Shown here: piece after piece, positions 1 through 8,907 of the stretch
How positions within the stretch are numbered: position 1 is the first letter of the stretch
Layout of the letters: the number at the start of each line of letters is the position of its first letter
Assembly (NCBI RefSeq): GCF_900166625.1
Contig: NZ_LT800499.1
Coordinates: forward strand, 2,795,316 to 2,859,315
Source: Halobacillus massiliensis
GTDB taxonomy: Bacteria; Bacillota; Bacilli; Bacillales; Halobacillaceae
DNA length: 64,000 bases
Direction: 5' to 3'
The notes under the pieces: generated by a model
What the model was told of the DNA's origin: nothing
The model's input: only the letters and a program-made list of their open reading frames with translations
Databases searched by the model: none
Translations under genes and position numbers: made by a program

Positions 1-1353
1 GACAAGACTGTAAATCCCTCTCCACGGATTTGCATCACATACTGGTAAATCAGAGTTAGCTGGAGCCGTTATGCCGAGCTGTTTCATCGATTGATGAGGA
101 AAGGCCCCTTTCATCCTTTTCTTTCCTAATTTGTCTATATAGTTGTCTCCGATGTCGTACAGAAAACCTAAAGAGGATCCAGCGATTAAACCCAAATTCT
201 TCATCATCTTCAAGTGTTCCCTTGAAGGAAAAATACAGTGCTCTACTCTGTTGCGCATATCGTTTATCTTCTCCGTACGACTGATCTCTTCAAATGAATG
301 AAGGGCAGTTTCAATCGCTCGATCACCAATAGCGTGGACTGCAATACGAAGCCCGGACTTGATGCCTTTTTTCATAAGAGGCATAATTTCTTCGACTGTG
401 TTATAAAGAATTCCTGTTTCCTCTGTTCCTATGTAAGGAGTCGAAAATGCAGCCGTTTTTCCTCCAACACTTCCATCGAGCATAAACTTTAAGCCTTGAA
501 TTTTTAACTTATCATTTCCAAAACCGCTTCTTATCCCGACTTTTAATACTTCCTCCAATGAACCTGTAAACCCATTTTGATCTACAGCCCATAACCAAGG
601 TCTGATTCTTACACTCAATTCGTTTTCATTTAGTAACCATTGATAAAGCTGTAAGTCATCAGTTTGTGTCGACATATCATGGACAGTCGTAATCCCCCAC
701 GAAGCAAACTTCTTCTGAGCCCGTCTCATACCTTCCGCCATTTCCTGAAGACTATATTTTGGTGCGGCAATTAACCCTTGAGCTTTTTCCTGTAATAATC
801 CTGTTAATCTTCCTTCTGAATCTCGTTCGATATGTCCGCCTTGAGGATTTGGTGTTTCTTCCGTTACTCCGCTTAATTCCAGTGCCCTGGTATTAGCAAC
901 AGCCATGTGGGCACATGTCCTTTTTAAAACTACAGGATGGTTGGGGGCTGCTTCATCTAAGTCCCAGCGGGTAGGGTTACGTTTTTCTTTTAATTTGCTG
1001 TCATCCCATCCCCATCCAATAATCCACTGATCTTCTTCCGTTTGGTCAGCACTTTCTCTCACTTTACTTAAGATTTCCTTTAAAGAAGACGCTGCTTCTG
1101 GCTTACAGTCTATTTCTAACAAAGTCTGCGCGTAGATCGCGGGGTGTATATGGCTTTCTATAAACCCAGGCATTAAAGTACTCCCCTCTAAATCAATAAC
1201 CTCTGTATCAGCCCCTTGATAAAAAAGGGCTTCTTGTTCATTGCCTACATAGATGATCTCTCCCTGTTTCACGGCAGCTGCATTAGCTAAAGGAGAACCA
1301 TCATCCATTGTAAGCAAGTTTCCATTGTAAAAAATCATATCCGCCCAGTTCAT
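1..1353 (-). CDS. Amidohydrolase family 3 protein (YtcJ-like), 3' end beyond window
   Basis: The frame is open for 451 codons from ATG 1353 to the left edge, so the C-terminus (perhaps 80-90 residues) is missing. AGGAGG lies 9 bases before the ATG. The start MNWADMIFYNGNLLTMDDG and the later GFIESHIHPAIY, with the metal-binding HxH of the amidohydrolase superfamily, are typical of YtcJ-type proteins. The last visible residues (CDANPWRGIYSLV) match the segment near the C-terminal end of the barrel in that family. Members are predicted metal-dependent hydrolases of unknown substrate acting in the cytoplasm. It is a single gene with no neighbour on its strand upstream. The family call is firm; the substrate is unknown. 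Confidence 0.85.
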   Translation of the reverse strand, partial: MNWADMIFYNGNLLTMDDGSPLANAAAVKQGEIIYVGNEQEALFYQGADTEVIDLEGSTLMPGFIESHIHPAIYAQTLLEIDCKPEAASSLKEILSKVRESADQTEEDQWIIGWGWDDSKLKEKRNPTRWDLDEAAPNHPVVLKRTCAHMAVANTRALELSGVTEETPNPQGGHIERDSEGRLTGLLQEKAQGLIAAPKYSLQEMAEGMRRAQKKFASWGITTVHDMSTQTDDLQLYQWLLNENELSVRIRPWLWAVDQNGFTGSLEEVLKVGIRSGFGNDKLKIQGLKFMLDGSVGGKTAAFSTPYIGTEETGILYNTVEEIMPLMKKGIKSGLRIAVHAIGDRAIETALHSFEEISRTEKINDMRNRVEHCIFPSREHLKMMKNLGLIAGSSLGFLYDIGDNYIDKLGKKRMKGAFPHQSMKQLGITAPANSDLPVCDANPWRGIYSLV

Positions 1354-1675
1354 GTCTATAACCTCCTGGAAATTAAATAGATACATTTGAAGTAAGCAGG
1401 AAAAAGGGTATGGTTGTAAAGTCAAATGGAAATAACCAGTTCTATAAGATCCCTCCTTTTTTATATAAAAAAACCAGCCTGATACGCAGCAGAAATAAGA
1501 GTATAATTCGTTATACTTTTCTTCATGCGCATCGGCTGGTCTTATTTCTAATGCCATGCCCTGCTTCAACTGAGCAGAGTCAATTAGAATATACAGCTAT
1601 TCTGCAAAAATTATTAAATTTTCTTAATTTTATCAATATTTTGTCTGATAATCAAACTTCGATTTAATTGAAAGA
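1354..1675. other. Intergenic stretch with one long imperfect hairpin
   Basis: I see no gene here. The only clear structure is the inverted repeat at 1473-1540. A plus-strand open frame crosses the hairpin but has no ribosome site. Confidence 0.5.
1473..1540. repeat. Long imperfect inverted repeat
   Basis: The arms ACCAGCCTGATACGC and GCGCATCGGCTGGT pair with a few bulges, and the tip is AGTATAA-TTCG-TTATACT. There is no run of T after either arm, so it is not a textbook terminator. It could be a small mobile-element relic or a structured upstream element of the amidohydrolase gene. Confidence 0.5.
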
Positions 1676-1701
1676 AAAAGCATCCAGCGTAGGATGCTTT
1701 T
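1668..1701 (-). terminator. Rho-independent terminator of the 73-residue gene
   Basis: Reading the minus strand, AAAAGCATCC-TACGCT-GGATGCTTTT is followed by a T-rich tail (TCTTTC). The stem begins at the TGA stop codon of the small gene at 1701-1922. Confidence 0.8.
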
Positions 1702-1922
1702 CATGGCATATAGGTTTTTGCGCTGCTGCTGACCCTGCCTGACTTCTTCTCACTGGCTTCAACTGAAACGACGTCATCCTTTGAAAAAGCGACTCCGCCT
1801 TCATTAAATTTACCGCTTCCCTCATATAATTCTTCAATGATTGAATCAACACTTTCTCTCTCAAGATTCAGCTTTACGACATGACCATTTGCCAGGGACA
1901 CACTTACTGTTAATTCTTTCAC
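1701..1922 (-). CDS. Small hypothetical protein, 73 residues
   Basis: Unrecognised. The start is GTG 1922, because AAGGAGG at 1931-1937 sits 8 bases upstream. The longer frame from GTG 1931 would begin inside the ribosome site. The product begins MKELTVSVSLANGHVVKLNL, is acidic in the middle and has no membrane segment or cysteine. A short beta-rich N-terminus followed by a charged helix (ESVDSIIEELYEGSG) suggests a compact cytoplasmic protein. It is a single gene closed by a good terminator. The strong ribosome site and terminator make it very likely real; no function can be given. Confidence 0.7.
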   Translation of the reverse strand: MKELTVSVSLANGHVVKLNLERESVDSIIEELYEGSGKFNEGGVAFSKDDVVSVEASEKKSGRVSSSAKTYMP

Positions 1923-2638
1923 AAAAAACACCTCCTTCGACTACTTTCAACAGGTAGATTTATTTTCCTTCCACTTAAATCATTACCCTATAAATCAGGT
2001 AGTTAATTAAGTCCATTAACCTAGATACTGCTTGGACCTTCTACGATGTGATTGAGACTTCAGGCCTCCAATGTTAAGAAGCGTACAGTCTCTTGTTCTT
2101 CCACAAGAAGACATGCACACCGTATACCCTTCAGGAAGTGTCCTAAAGAAAAAAGCACCTCAAAGCGGGAAGCTTAGTTTTCTCTAGATTTCTATCGGCT
2201 TTTTGCCGTCTAATGATCACCATTATGGAAATACAAGTGGTGGTTTCCTTCCTCAGAATTATAATTTTGAAAGAAGTCTTACAATTGGTCAACTTTCGTT
2301 CACTAGGTTACAATTTAGGCTATTGATTTTACCGTAATCACTAAGTCAAAAATAATAAAATTTTATCCCATTTTTGACTCAAAAGTTTTCTTGATCTTAT
2401 TACGATAAAACTCCTTAACTAGAATTCTCACACCCAAGACATTCTACAGATTATCCATACATTTTTCTCTTTCATACTTTTCTCTTAGCATATTTTTTTA
2501 GTATATGTCGAGAGAATAGATCTTTGTATAGATGCCCCTTACTAAATATAGTTATTAATGTTTAATTTATCCAATTTAAGTTTTTATGTGTTACAAAACG
2601 GGGATTTTATCTATGAAAACCATTAAGGAGGAATGAAA
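1923..2638. other. Intergenic stretch, no gene seen
   Basis: AT-rich, with no coding frame with a ribosome site. It contains the perfect inverted repeat at 2344-2379. I could not place a convincing promoter for either flanking gene. Confidence 0.5.
2344..2379. repeat. 10-bp inverted repeat with 16-base spacer
   Basis: AGTCAAAAAT at 2344-2353 and ATTTTTGACT at 2370-2379 are exact reverse complements. No gene is adjacent. It may be an orphan terminator or a protein-binding site. Confidence 0.5.
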
Positions 2639-3091
2639 TTGTCCATCGAACTAAAAGAAAGGTTAAATTCTTCTAGTCAGGAAAATTTGCGTCAGGCTGC
2701 TGTCTTGGAATTCACGGAAGAAATCTTTGAGTCAGACAACTTTTGCTCTTTAGAGATACTGACTCCAGACGAACAGCAACTGTATATCGTGAACCGAAAC
2801 GACCGGACATTGACGATTTTGGCAATTTCAAAAGATATGGCTGTTACTAAGGAAACTCTATTTACTCAAAGAATCATTTCCCTGAAAGAATGGTTTGTGG
2901 ATTACAGCATGTCAGACAATACACCTCCTAGAAAATTAGAAATTGTGCTCATGGGCGGAAGGAAGTTACTGATTGAGCCAGGTCTATCGAGTTCTCAAGA
3001 GGGAAATTATAAAAAACCTGAATTCTGTGACCAGGTGAATCAAGACTTCGAAAACCTTATTGCCGCTCTAAAGAATACGGTCATATTATAA
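2639..3091 (+). CDS. Hypothetical protein, 150 residues
   Basis: Not recognised. The ATG at 2633 overlaps the ribosome site AAGGAGG (2625-2631) by spacing and cannot be used. TTG 2639, 7 bases after that site, is the likely start, giving MSIELKERLNSSSQENL. The product is soluble, with a mixed alpha/beta pattern, a hydrophobic strand LEIVLMGGRKLLIEPG around residue 100 and a helical C-terminus (FENLIAALKNTVIL). There is no signal peptide, cysteine cluster or catalytic motif. It stands alone and is followed by a strong terminator. Confidence 0.7.
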   Translation: MSIELKERLNSSSQENLRQAAVLEFTEEIFESDNFCSLEILTPDEQQLYIVNRNDRTLTILAISKDMAVTKETLFTQRIISLKEWFVDYSMSDNTPPRKLEIVLMGGRKLLIEPGLSSSQEGNYKKPEFCDQVNQDFENLIAALKNTVIL

Positions 3092-3124
3092 GTTAAGCGC
3101 CTTTTAAGCGGAAATGTTATTGTA

Positions 3125-3168
3125 AGCACGTCTTTCCTTGGAGATCCGAGGAAAGGCGTGCTTTTTTA
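3125..3168 (+). terminator. Terminator of the 150-residue gene
   Basis: AGCACGTCTTTCCT and AGGAAAGGCGTGCT pair almost perfectly around a short loop and are followed by TTTTTTATT. Confidence 0.9.
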
Positions 3169-3320
3169 TTGTTTAGAATGCAATAGATGAAAAAAATGAG
3201 GATTGGAAAATTACGGGCCAAAAGAATTTAAATATTTCAGCAACAATCGATAAAAATTAAAGAAATGACGAGGCCTCTCCTTGGATGAGAAACCGCGCGA
3301 TTCCGGCACTTTGTATGGAT

Positions 3321-3362
3321 GATTCCGATTGGGCTCAAACCAACGACCTCCACCCTGTCAAA
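3321..3362 (-). pseudogene. 3' half of a tRNA-Val(GAC)-like gene
   Basis: Read on the minus strand, this stretch matches the Bacillus tRNA-Val(GAC) from the anticodon loop (TTGACAG) through the 3' anticodon stem, variable loop, T arm (GTTGG-TTTGAGC-CCAAT) and acceptor end CGGAATC. The 5' half is absent: beyond the anticodon loop the sequence diverges. The T loop has T in place of the near-universal C56. The T stem still pairs fully. tRNA 3' ends of this length are classic attachment sites for tyrosine integrases, so this may be an att scar. The match is from memory of the tRNA sequence. Confidence 0.6.
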
Positions 3363-3608
3363 TGAATGTCTAAGTAAGAACGTTTCCGAAAACCTTTTAA
3401 TGAATACTGTGATAGCAGTTTTTATGAGAAGTCGATAGGAAAAAACCGGCTCACTTATTATGAATATTAAAGAGTTTGGTCCACAAATGGTCCACTTCCG
3501 TCCACTAACTAAAAAGATTATAAGCTACAGCTTACTAGGCAGTTGGAGTCAAAATGATACTCACCAATATAATATTTAAAAAGTCTGTTGAGAGTTTAAA
3601 ATGAAGAA

Positions 3609-3657
3609 TGCCTGGTTCAAGATATTCAAGAAGAGAATAAGGACCAGGCATTTTTAT
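3609..3657 (+). terminator. Terminator-like hairpin without an upstream gene
   Basis: TGCCTGGT and ACCAGGCA enclose a 26-base loop and are followed by TTTTTATTA. No plus-strand gene ends nearby. Confidence 0.5.
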
Positions 3658-3688
3658 TATGATTTAATAAATTGAATTTCATAATTTC

Positions 3689-3725
3689 CTAAAAAAAATA
3701 GGAAACCCTTGCAGCCCAAGGATTT
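3689..3725 (-). terminator. Terminator of the formate dehydrogenase operon
   Basis: On the minus strand AAATCCTTG-GGCTG-CAAGGGTTT is followed by CCTATTTTTTTTAG. It lies 25 bases after the last gene of the operon. Confidence 0.8.
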
Positions 3726-3749
3726 CTAATGAATTGGAACATTATAAAT

Positions 3750-3962
3750 TTATTCTTGTATAGGTTCATATCCACACGCCCGAATGGCTTGTGTAAAGTC
3801 GACCAAAGACCCGGCTTCTTCATTATAAGAAATGGTCAATTTATTCAAATCGTCACTTACACCAGCTTTTCGTATCCCCCATACTTCGTTGACGGCTCCC
3901 TTTACTTTCTCCGCATCCGATGCATCTGTCATCCCTTCAATATGGAATGTGACTTCCTTCAA
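3750..3962 (-). CDS. HMA-like small protein lacking the metal-binding CxxC
   Basis: A 70-residue protein starting at TTG 3962, with GGAGAAGGTGATG upstream. MKEVTFHIEGMTDASDAEKVKGAVNEV and the C-terminal QAIRACGYEP match the ferredoxin-like fold of CopZ/MerP heavy-metal-associated domains. The GMTCxxC loop is replaced by GMTDASD, so the usual Cu/Zn/Hg ligands are gone; one cysteine remains near the C-terminus. It starts 14 bases after the yrhD-like gene and is the last gene of the formate dehydrogenase operon. Inference: a degenerate metallochaperone fold reused as an accessory or protein-binding module. Its role is not known. Confidence 0.75.
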   Translation of the reverse strand: MKEVTFHIEGMTDASDAEKVKGAVNEVWGIRKAGVSDDLNKLTISYNEEAGSLVDFTQAIRACGYEPIQE

Positions 3963-3976
3963 TTCATCACCTTCTC

Positions 3977-4459
3977 CTAATCGTTTTTCAACCCATGGCC
4001 CATGCCTTTCAAGAAATGCACCATTGCCGTGAGGGATCGATTGACTTCAGGGTCTCTCATCGATTTGACAAGCCCCCACATTCCTAACTTCTCGTCCTCT
4101 GGAAGATTTTCTGTCATTCCTTTAAGACCTTCGCTTGCTCCGTTCAATATGCGATCAAGTTGTTTAGGATCGACCTTTGTAATAAAGTTGAAGGCACCGA
4201 TTCCACTTTTCACTAAATCATGGACAGTAGGTTTATCAAGCTCTTCCATTGCTAAAATTCCAAGCTCATGCCGTGTTTTCAACATTCCTTTTGCAATATC
4301 AAGGAGTCCAAATTTTCTAAGCTCTTCAATGATTTCTACCATCAAGAGAATAGATTCTTTGTTTTGGGCTAATTGATTAAGAATAAGATTTAAGTCTTCC
4401 TGCTGCTTTTTTTCAGGAGTTACAAAAGTTTTATCAATTTGCTTGATCGCTTTCGCCAT
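3977..4459 (-). CDS. yrhD: DUF1641 protein (YrhD-like)
   Basis: The 160-residue length equals that of B. subtilis YrhD, whose gene also follows the formate dehydrogenase gene yrhE. The sequence is helical and has the DUF1641 features VKSGIGAFNFITKVDPKQLDRIL and the glycine-rich end FLKGMGHGL. It starts at ATG 4459, after AGAAAGGGAG, and overlaps the fdh gene by 26 bases, so translational coupling is likely. DUF1641 proteins accompany NAD-type formate dehydrogenases across Firmicutes and are presumed accessory subunits or maturation factors; the exact role is not established. Confidence 0.9.
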   Translation of the reverse strand: MAKAIKQIDKTFVTPEKKQQEDLNLILNQLAQNKESILLMVEIIEELRKFGLLDIAKGMLKTRHELGILAMEELDKPTVHDLVKSGIGAFNFITKVDPKQLDRILNGASEGLKGMTENLPEDEKLGMWGLVKSMRDPEVNRSLTAMVHFLKGMGHGLKND

Positions 4460-7427
4460 GTTCTACTCCCTTTCTCTTGATGAATTCAGGTATGGAGGTA
4501 AAATCTTTGCGTGCCCATTTACGTTCCACCCCCACACCTTTTTGTGGTTGAGGATTACCAAAACGGTGATTGACGTCAGGAATTGGGGATGGCCCACTTG
4601 GCTCGATCACTTCCATCTTGACATTCATTTCTTTGTAATTAGGGGTGTGGGTGACTTTGTCATGATAACTACTCGTCAATAGATTGACAGCACTTTTTTC
4701 GACCATCGTATGCATAGGAAAATACAATTCATTTCCCTTGACCTGGTCTGTAACCCATACCCTTACTTCTGCTTCACCATAAGGCGACTTTAGCCGAACA
4801 AGGGCACCTGTTTTAATGCCTCGTTTCCTTCCCAGCTCCTCTGATACCTCGAGCCATGGCTCAGGAACTTTATGAGTAATTCCATCTGAACGATAGGTCA
4901 TATTACCTTCATGGAAATGTTCCAATATACGTCCATTGTTCAGATGGAGATCGTATTCCTCACCAGGCTCAAATGGCGGAGTCCATTCCACTGGGAATAA
5001 TCGTGCCTTTCCATCTTCGAAACCGAATTTTTCCTCGAAAAGCAAGGGAGTGTCTGTCCCGTCTTTATCAACAGGCCACAACTGACTGTTCCAACCATCG
5101 AGACGTTCATAACTGACACCAGAAAAGATCGGAGCTAGTTTCGCGGCTTCTGCCATGATTTCTCCAGGATGTTCGTAGTTCCAATCTGCACCTAGTGTAT
5201 TTGCGAATTCCTGAAAAATCTGCCAGTCTGGTTTGCTTTCCCCAAGGGGTTCAAATACTTTGTGAAAACGTTGAATTCTTCTTTCCGTATTTGTAAAGGT
5301 ACCATCCTTCTCTAGACTTGGAGCTGCAGGTAAAACGACATCAGCGAACTGGGCAGTCTTCGAGAAAAAGATATCCTGGACCACAAAGAAATCTAGTTTT
5401 TCAAAAGCTTTGTTAACATAATTTAGATTGGAATCCACTATTCCCATTTCTTCACCGAAAAGATACATAGCTTTCACTTTCCCATCATGAATCGCCTCGA
5501 CTACCTCATGGTTGTTGTAACCAGGCTCCTTTGGTAAAGTAGTTCCCCAGGCTTTTTCATATTTAGCACGGATTCGATCATCCTCAATGGATTCATAACC
5601 AGGGAACCATTCGGGCATGGTACCGAAATCACTGGCTCCTTGAACATTATTATGGCCGCGCAGAGGATATGCGCCTGTTCCGGGTTTTCCATAATTCCCT
5701 GTTACAAGGAGTAAGTTCGATATAGCTGTACTCGTATCAGTACCGCCTATATGTTGAGTTACACCCATAGCCCAAAGAGCACACATGCTTTTTGCTTCAT
5801 GAATGATTGTTGCTACTTTTATTAAGAGCTCTTTGCTCAGACCTGTTTTTTCTTCGGCATACTCCAATGTATAAAGTTCCAAGGAGTCCACGAATCCTTG
5901 GAAATGATTGACCCGTTGGTCGATAAATGCTTTGTCATGCCAGTCTTGGTCAATGATATATTTTGCAATAGCATTCAACCATACTAAGTCAGTCCCAGGT
6001 TTCGGACTTATGAATAAATCTGCACGTTTAGCCAGTTCGTTTTCCCGCAAATCAAAGACGATTAATTTTTGATTAAAAAGCTTATTCGCCCGTTTTACTC
6101 TTGTTGCTAAAACAGGGTGGGACTCTGCAGGGTTAGCTCCGACTACTAACACCAGATCTGAACTTTCGATATCCCCGATCGTTCCAGAATCCCCTCCTAT
6201 GCCAACTGTCCGCATTAATCCCGTTGAAGCAGGGGTTTGGCAATAGCGCGAACAATTGTCTATATTGTTCGTGCCAAAAACACTACGCGCCAACTTTTGA
6301 AATAAAAAGTTCTCCTCATTCGAACATTTCGATGATGAGATAAATCCAATAGCATCGTTTCCATTCGTCTCTTTAATGTCTGTCATTTTAGAAGCCATCA
6401 ATGAGAGAGCCTCTTCCCAGGACGCCTCGACGAATTTATCACCTTTACGAATCAAAGGGGTAGTCAACCTTTCTTCACTATTAACAAAATCCCAGCCGAA
6501 TTTACCTTTTACACATGTAGAGATTCCATTGGCAGGAGCAGCAGGATCAGGCTGGATTTTTAATATTTCCCGATCCTTTGTCCATACTTCAAAACTGCAG
6601 CCAACTCCGCAATAAGTGCATACGGTCTTCGTCCTATCTATACGATCCTTGCGCATGGTTGCTTCAATATTTGAAATCGTTAATATTTCCCGATACCCCG
6701 GTTCAACTTCTTTTGTCAAATTGATCATAGGTTCGAGCACATCATTCGGAATGCCTGTCATGTAACCAGCTTTTCCAAGCATTGATTTTTCCATCAAGGC
6801 ATTACATGGACATACAGAAACACAATGCCCACAAGAAACACAAGATGACTGATCGATTGGCACATCGTCATCCCATATCACTCGAGGCTGCTTCCGTTCC
6901 CAATCAATGGTCAAAACTTCACTGACTTGAAGATCTTGGCAAGCTTCTACACATAGTCCGCAAAGAATACACTGATCAGGTTCATATCGATAGAAAGGAT
7001 GAGAATGATCTGCAGGATAAGGTTTCTCTCTAAACACGTAATCCTGGTGCTCGATCTCTAAATATTCAGCCGCATTATGAACTTCACAGTTACCATTATT
7101 GTTATCACACACCGTACAGTAGAGTTCATGATTTTCAAGAATACGTGACATCGCCTCGTGTTGGGATTGTTGAACTTTTTCCGAATGGGTTTTTACAATC
7201 ATCCCATCCTCCACTATAGTTGCACACGCCCTTTTCAATTCACCATCAATTTCTATAAAACATGTATCACACGTTTGGATGACACCAATACCCAGGTCGG
7301 GTTGGGTTGAACAAATGCCAGGAACATAGACACCGTATTTTCTAACCGCTTCAAACACTGTCTGTGCAGGGTTAACCATATATTCCTTTTCATTAATGTT
7401 TATCGTCAATTTCTTATCTATGGGCAA
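4434..7427 (-). CDS. yrhE: Formate dehydrogenase alpha subunit, multi-cluster (YrhE/FdhF type)
   Basis: A 997-residue molybdopterin oxidoreductase predicted to oxidise formate to CO2 in the cytoplasm. Cluster ligands are visible in order: a plant-type 2Fe-2S set (C39, C53, C56, C68), a His-Cys 4Fe-4S set (H100, C104, C107, C114), two ferredoxin 4Fe-4S sets (C153-C163 and C196-C206) and the catalytic-domain 4Fe-4S set (C270, C273, C277, C305). The Mo ligand is cysteine (C396 in RYCQTPAS), not selenocysteine. The start is TTG 7427 with AAGGCGGTG upstream. It heads an operon with the DUF1641 and HMA-like genes. The order and length agree with B. subtilis yrhE-yrhD. The cell must make Mo-bis-MGD cofactor elsewhere. 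Confidence 0.95.
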   Translation of the reverse strand: MPIDKKLTININEKEYMVNPAQTVFEAVRKYGVYVPGICSTQPDLGIGVIQTCDTCFIEIDGELKRACATIVEDGMIVKTHSEKVQQSQHEAMSRILENHELYCTVCDNNNGNCEVHNAAEYLEIEHQDYVFREKPYPADHSHPFYRYEPDQCILCGLCVEACQDLQVSEVLTIDWERKQPRVIWDDDVPIDQSSCVSCGHCVSVCPCNALMEKSMLGKAGYMTGIPNDVLEPMINLTKEVEPGYREILTISNIEATMRKDRIDRTKTVCTYCGVGCSFEVWTKDREILKIQPDPAAPANGISTCVKGKFGWDFVNSEERLTTPLIRKGDKFVEASWEEALSLMASKMTDIKETNGNDAIGFISSSKCSNEENFLFQKLARSVFGTNNIDNCSRYCQTPASTGLMRTVGIGGDSGTIGDIESSDLVLVVGANPAESHPVLATRVKRANKLFNQKLIVFDLRENELAKRADLFISPKPGTDLVWLNAIAKYIIDQDWHDKAFIDQRVNHFQGFVDSLELYTLEYAEEKTGLSKELLIKVATIIHEAKSMCALWAMGVTQHIGGTDTSTAISNLLLVTGNYGKPGTGAYPLRGHNNVQGASDFGTMPEWFPGYESIEDDRIRAKYEKAWGTTLPKEPGYNNHEVVEAIHDGKVKAMYLFGEEMGIVDSNLNYVNKAFEKLDFFVVQDIFFSKTAQFADVVLPAAPSLEKDGTFTNTERRIQRFHKVFEPLGESKPDWQIFQEFANTLGADWNYEHPGEIMAEAAKLAPIFSGVSYERLDGWNSQLWPVDKDGTDTPLLFEEKFGFEDGKARLFPVEWTPPFEPGEEYDLHLNNGRILEHFHEGNMTYRSDGITHKVPEPWLEVSEELGRKRGIKTGALVRLKSPYGEAEVRVWVTDQVKGNELYFPMHTMVEKSAVNLLTSSYHDKVTHTPNYKEMNVKMEVIEPSGPSPIPDVNHRFGNPQPQKGVGVERKWARKDFTSIPEFIKRKGVEHGESDQAN

Positions 7428-7934
7428 AACACGACACCGCCTTAAAAAATGTTAGCTTATGTTTTGTCTTTATTGGTGGATTTATACAAATTAAAAATGT
7501 ATGCGGTTCAGCTTCTAGCTTACTTTTTTTGTACTAATCTTCATGGAATGTATTTATTACAACGACGTTTAAAAGAAGAGCTTCAGCAATTGCCCCATTC
7601 CTAGAATTATATAATTCTCAATCTAAGAAATATAAAACGGATACAATATTAAGCGAGACGTCTCTAAGAGGAAATACTGATTGCGCAATAATAAAATTCT
7701 GAAAAAGTTGGTTTCGTTCTGATTCTGTTAAAGCTCCCTTTACTTGAAAGTTACAGGGGATTATTGCAAATTACAGTGATAAACGCTGTATTAATTTGAG
7801 AGCTATTTTTCGTAAGAATCTAATTGCTAAACAAATTTGTTGCTATATGAAAAACCATACAAATAAAAAGCACCCCAACTACGGAAGAAGGATATAATCG
7901 ATTAAAATAACTTTTATGAAACCTTTATGAATAA
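7428..7934. other. Intergenic stretch, nothing recognised
   Basis: The upstream region of the formate dehydrogenase operon is AT-rich. I found no riboswitch, operator palindrome or small gene with a ribosome site here. Confidence 0.5.
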
Positions 7935-8402
7935 TTAGGTATTGTGTTTACGAAACTTGTATGTTTTGACTAACTTATAGAACAAATAAGTAACGTAATA
8001 AGGTATCAGATATGAAATAAAAGTAAAAAAGATATTCCACCCATTACCATATATGACCCTTCCATACAGGAGGAGCAATAGCTCCAAAAATGTTGTTCCA
8101 AATGAAAAAAGAAGAATCCAATACCATGTTTTTTTATACTCCTTAATAAAAAATATCATATAACTTGAAAAAACTGGATATAAACCTAAAATAAACGGAA
8201 GTGTTGAAAGAGATTTTATATCAAATACCGGCAACAATACCCAAAATCAAAACTCATTTCCTAAGATATTTATAGTAAAAGATAGAAGTACAACAAAAGG
8301 TGTGATAATTTGTACAATGTTTCTTTCTCGCTTATATAACCAAATACAAAATAGCCAAGGCATAATAAAACCACTTATTAGATTTACAACTATTTTAATC
8401 AC
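7935..8402 (-). pseudogene. CBO0543-like membrane protein gene interrupted by TGA
   Basis: Reading from GTG 8402, the frame encodes VIKIVVNLISGFIMPWLFCIWLY and continues to GNEF, meets TGA at 8249-8247, and then continues in the same frame as FWVLLPVFDIKSLSTLP to the stop at 7935. Joined, this gives about 155 residues with four hydrophobic segments and the signature FGTTFLELLLLLYGR-IYGNGWN of the CBO0543 family of Firmicute membrane proteins. A single TGG to TGA change would explain the stop. The downstream part alone (100 residues from TTG 8237) lacks a ribosome site. It is most likely a recent pseudogene, or else a sequencing error. Function unknown. Confidence 0.6.
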
Positions 8403-8907
8403 CCTTATATATGATGTACTTATAATTGATGGTCAATAGTATGGCCCAAACAGAGTCGAGCCAGACCTTAGTGTGTCTTTAACTTTGGCGCCCGTAATAT
8501 ATGATTAATTTAGTTCCATTATCCATCAGGTTTTCTTTTTTTGTTCTACATCATAAATGTCTTCATCATCCAATAATTTTCCCACATATCATAAGTCTCT
8601 TCCCAATCTCTTTGTTTTTCGTGCCAATTCATCCGTATTTTACATTTTACAGTCGTATTTATTCGTTAAATTCATTTAGAATTAAATAAACACCTTCAAT
8701 TATTCAGTATGCCATTCAGCTAAATTATCGAATCATATCTGTGGCAATATTCATCTAGAATTTAACTAATTGGTTCAAGGAATTGATTTAAAACAGGTTT
8801 ACAATTAAAGTCAGCACCTATGGTTTTCTGCTTTGGATGTGTAATGAATGATTTTTCTTAAGTTTGGAACAATACCCTTTGATTAAATCAATAAGGAGGG
8901 GACCAAA
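8403..8907. other. Intergenic stretch, nothing recognised
   Basis: AT-rich and non-coding on both strands as far as I can see. It must carry the promoter of the following CotF-like operon, but I could not assign a sigma-factor class with confidence. Confidence 0.5.

Larger units (their letters stand above)
3092..3688. other. Intergenic stretch with terminators and tRNA fragment
   Basis: No protein gene is seen. It holds the terminator at 3125-3168, the tRNA-Val fragment at 3321-3362 and a second terminator-like hairpin at 3609-3657 with no intact gene in front of it. This looks like a site where something was lost. Confidence 0.5.

Noticed and set aside
1410..1667. Plus-strand open frame of 85 codons
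   Set aside because: It crosses the inverted repeat at 1473-1540, has no ribosome site and its product looks random.
4002..4376. Plus-strand frame of 124 codons
   Set aside because: It is fully antisense to the DUF1641 gene, which has clear family features.
8501..8689. Phe-rich plus-strand frame of 62 codons
   Set aside because: AT-rich composition, no ribosome site, and no recognisable protein pattern.
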